Positions 62,518-64,000 of a DNA stretch of 64,000 nt are shown one piece after another; within the stretch, counting starts at the first letter, position 1; every line of letters starts with the position of its first letter. Under the pieces are notes generated by a model that was not told the DNA's origin, ran no database searches, and saw nothing but the letters and a program-made list of their open reading frames with translations. The position numbers were made by a program, and so were the translations under genes. The stretch is from Monocercomonoides exilis (taxonomy: Eukaryota; Preaxostyla; Oxymonadida; Polymastigidae). Location: the NCBI GenBank assembly GCA_001643675.2, contig LSRY02000014.1, positions 1,164,001 to 1,228,000 of the forward strand, written 5' to 3'.

Positions 62518-63615
62518 TATGGGGGAAAATACGGACTTTCAAACTTTTTTTGCACAAAGCATGAAAAAATTGTTTCACTCATAACTTTATTTTGCTTTCT
62601 CGAAATTCAAAATAAATCAGATTTTCATATCCGTAAACATGCATCGTTGAAATCAAAACAACAAGTTTTCCAACATTTCACAAATGTCAAAAAATGGAAT
62701 CATTTTTATTGTGTTTTTTGATGTGAAAAAGTCAATGAAATATGCATAATTTTGCAATGAAAATGCCTGAAGCAAAATATTTTGCCCAATATATATATAT
62801 ATATTAATGTCTTGTTTTGAGAATATATATAGAATTATGTGATTATTTATGAAACGAAATAAAAAATCAAGATATTGATTGTTGAAAGGTCTTTTTCTCG
62901 TTGGCAAGTTGTTTTTTATTCGTATCATTTATATTTCCAGATTGTTGAAAACAATTGCTTGATGTTATAGTATGATAGCAGACAACTGTTGATGGTGTTA
63001 TCAACTTTCAGCATTTTCATAATTCTCACAAATAAATAAACATGAGGAGAATAATATGAAACTTCAAACTGTTTCATTGAAAAATTTTGAACTTTTTTTT
63101 CCTTTTGGTGATCAAAAAATAATGAATAAAAATCGGTTCATTTTCAGAAATGCACGTGAAGTGACAAAACATTATGTTATGAAATCAATGATACATATTT
63201 TTGAATATGAAAATGCTATTTATTTTGAAATCTGAGAAATTTTAATTAAGTTATGAATGAAACAAAGTCGAGATGACAAGTGCAAAAAAAGATTGAAAGT
63301 TTGATTTTTCCACCTCCTGTTAAATTTAAATTTTGAAATGCAGTGATTTCAAATAAAATTACTTATCTGAAATAAAAAAAATAACTTTTGACAGGAAACT
63401 TGAATAAAAATTTCGATTTCAAAAAGAATTTATCATATTTACAGAAAAAAGAAAGGTGAAATAAAAATTTTATTTTTTTTTTAGAATTGTTCGAAATTCT
63501 GAAAGTTTGATCATCGAAGTTGTAAAAAATAGCCAGATGAAGTTTGTTTGACTTGAATAAAGATGCAATAACCTTTTATCACACTCATTTTTTTTTGAAT
63601 ACATTATCCCATGAT

Positions 63616-63657
<42 letters not shown>

Positions 63658-64000
63658 CAAATAATAATCTCTTTTCAATTTCATATCTGAAAGCTTTCTA
63701 TTTTTGTAACTTTATTTATTAATTTATTTATTTTTGGTTCATGATATAAGCAACAGAAAATCCATATTTCACAAAGAAAATTCGAAAAAATTGAATAAAA
63801 AAACAAATCGAATTATATTTATCTAAACAAAAAAACAACAAAAAATTTTAAACAACGGAACAAGTTTTGAAAAGAGATAAATTACAAAAACAATATTCAA
63901 GTTTCAAACTTAAAACAATTCGAAGAGAATTAATTACAACGCCCATTATAAATATATTACATTTCAATTTATGGATAATCCTGCTTGGTTTGGGCAACTT
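62518..64000. other. AT-rich intergenic sequence to the right edge
   Basis: No supported gene. It holds a poly-A run (about 63620-63654) and AT dinucleotides (62792-62805). Confidence 0.5.

Overview
This is a gene-dense, AT-rich, intron-bearing nuclear segment of a microbial eukaryote. By reading splice junctions and the encoded families I reconstructed about 18 protein genes with 47 spliceosomal introns. Most introns are short, and nearly half begin GTTTG. Several hallmarks point to an oxymonad flagellate of the Monocercomonoides type (Preaxostyla): secreted beta-helix proteins joined by one membrane helix to a degenerate protein-kinase-like domain, many Ser/Glu/Lys low-complexity proteins, standard stop codons, and GTTTGY donor sites. 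That assignment is inference; the eukaryotic, splicing-competent nature is seen directly.

Layout. 1-3451 (+): C-terminal 1105 residues of a dilute (DIL)-domain protein. 4266-10270: a paralogous gene family, with one nearly intact copy (-) and one decayed copy (+) split by a complete 2.6-kb pogo-like DNA transposon. 11554-18964 (+): giant beta-helix/kinase-like membrane protein with one frameshift, followed by a decayed kinase-like relative (about 20000-21130). 22147-22398 (-): third fragment of the family. 23353-24900: a palindromic foldback element and a Merlin/ISXO2-type transposase. 25942-27330 (-): eight-helix tetraspanin-like protein. 27652-31437 (-): Ser-rich protein. 31624-32287 (+): ATG8. 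32632-33432 (-): CHMP1 (ESCRT-III). 33593-36099 (+): charged protein of unknown function. 36441-37821 (+): TOM1/GPR137-like seven-helix protein. 38170-38650 (-): ribosomal protein eS12. 39050-41951 (-): SAPS-domain PP6 regulatory subunit. 42489-44993 (+): PH-domain, Gln/Ser-rich protein. 45385-46113 (+): secreted RNase T2. 46925-48445 (+): rhomboid-like protein without the catalytic histidine. 48847-55091 (-): exportin-7 in 14 exons. 55363-55846 (-): ribosomal protein eS27. 55942-59200 (+): SET-domain protein. 59416-60225 (+): p24/TMED cargo receptor. 61656-62515: two abutting TA-flanked non-autonomous elements.

Functionally it is an ordinary mixed housekeeping block: autophagy and ESCRT, nuclear export, vesicle traffic, phosphatase regulation and ribosome. 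It is punctuated by accessory families and DNA transposons. Divergent gene pairs are separated by as little as 95 bp. Long microsatellites sit almost entirely in introns, and low-complexity insertions expand conserved proteins. The most unusual items are the transposon/foldback landscape, the rhomboid pseudoprotease, the tandem tetraspanin-like protein and the fast-decaying paralogous family.
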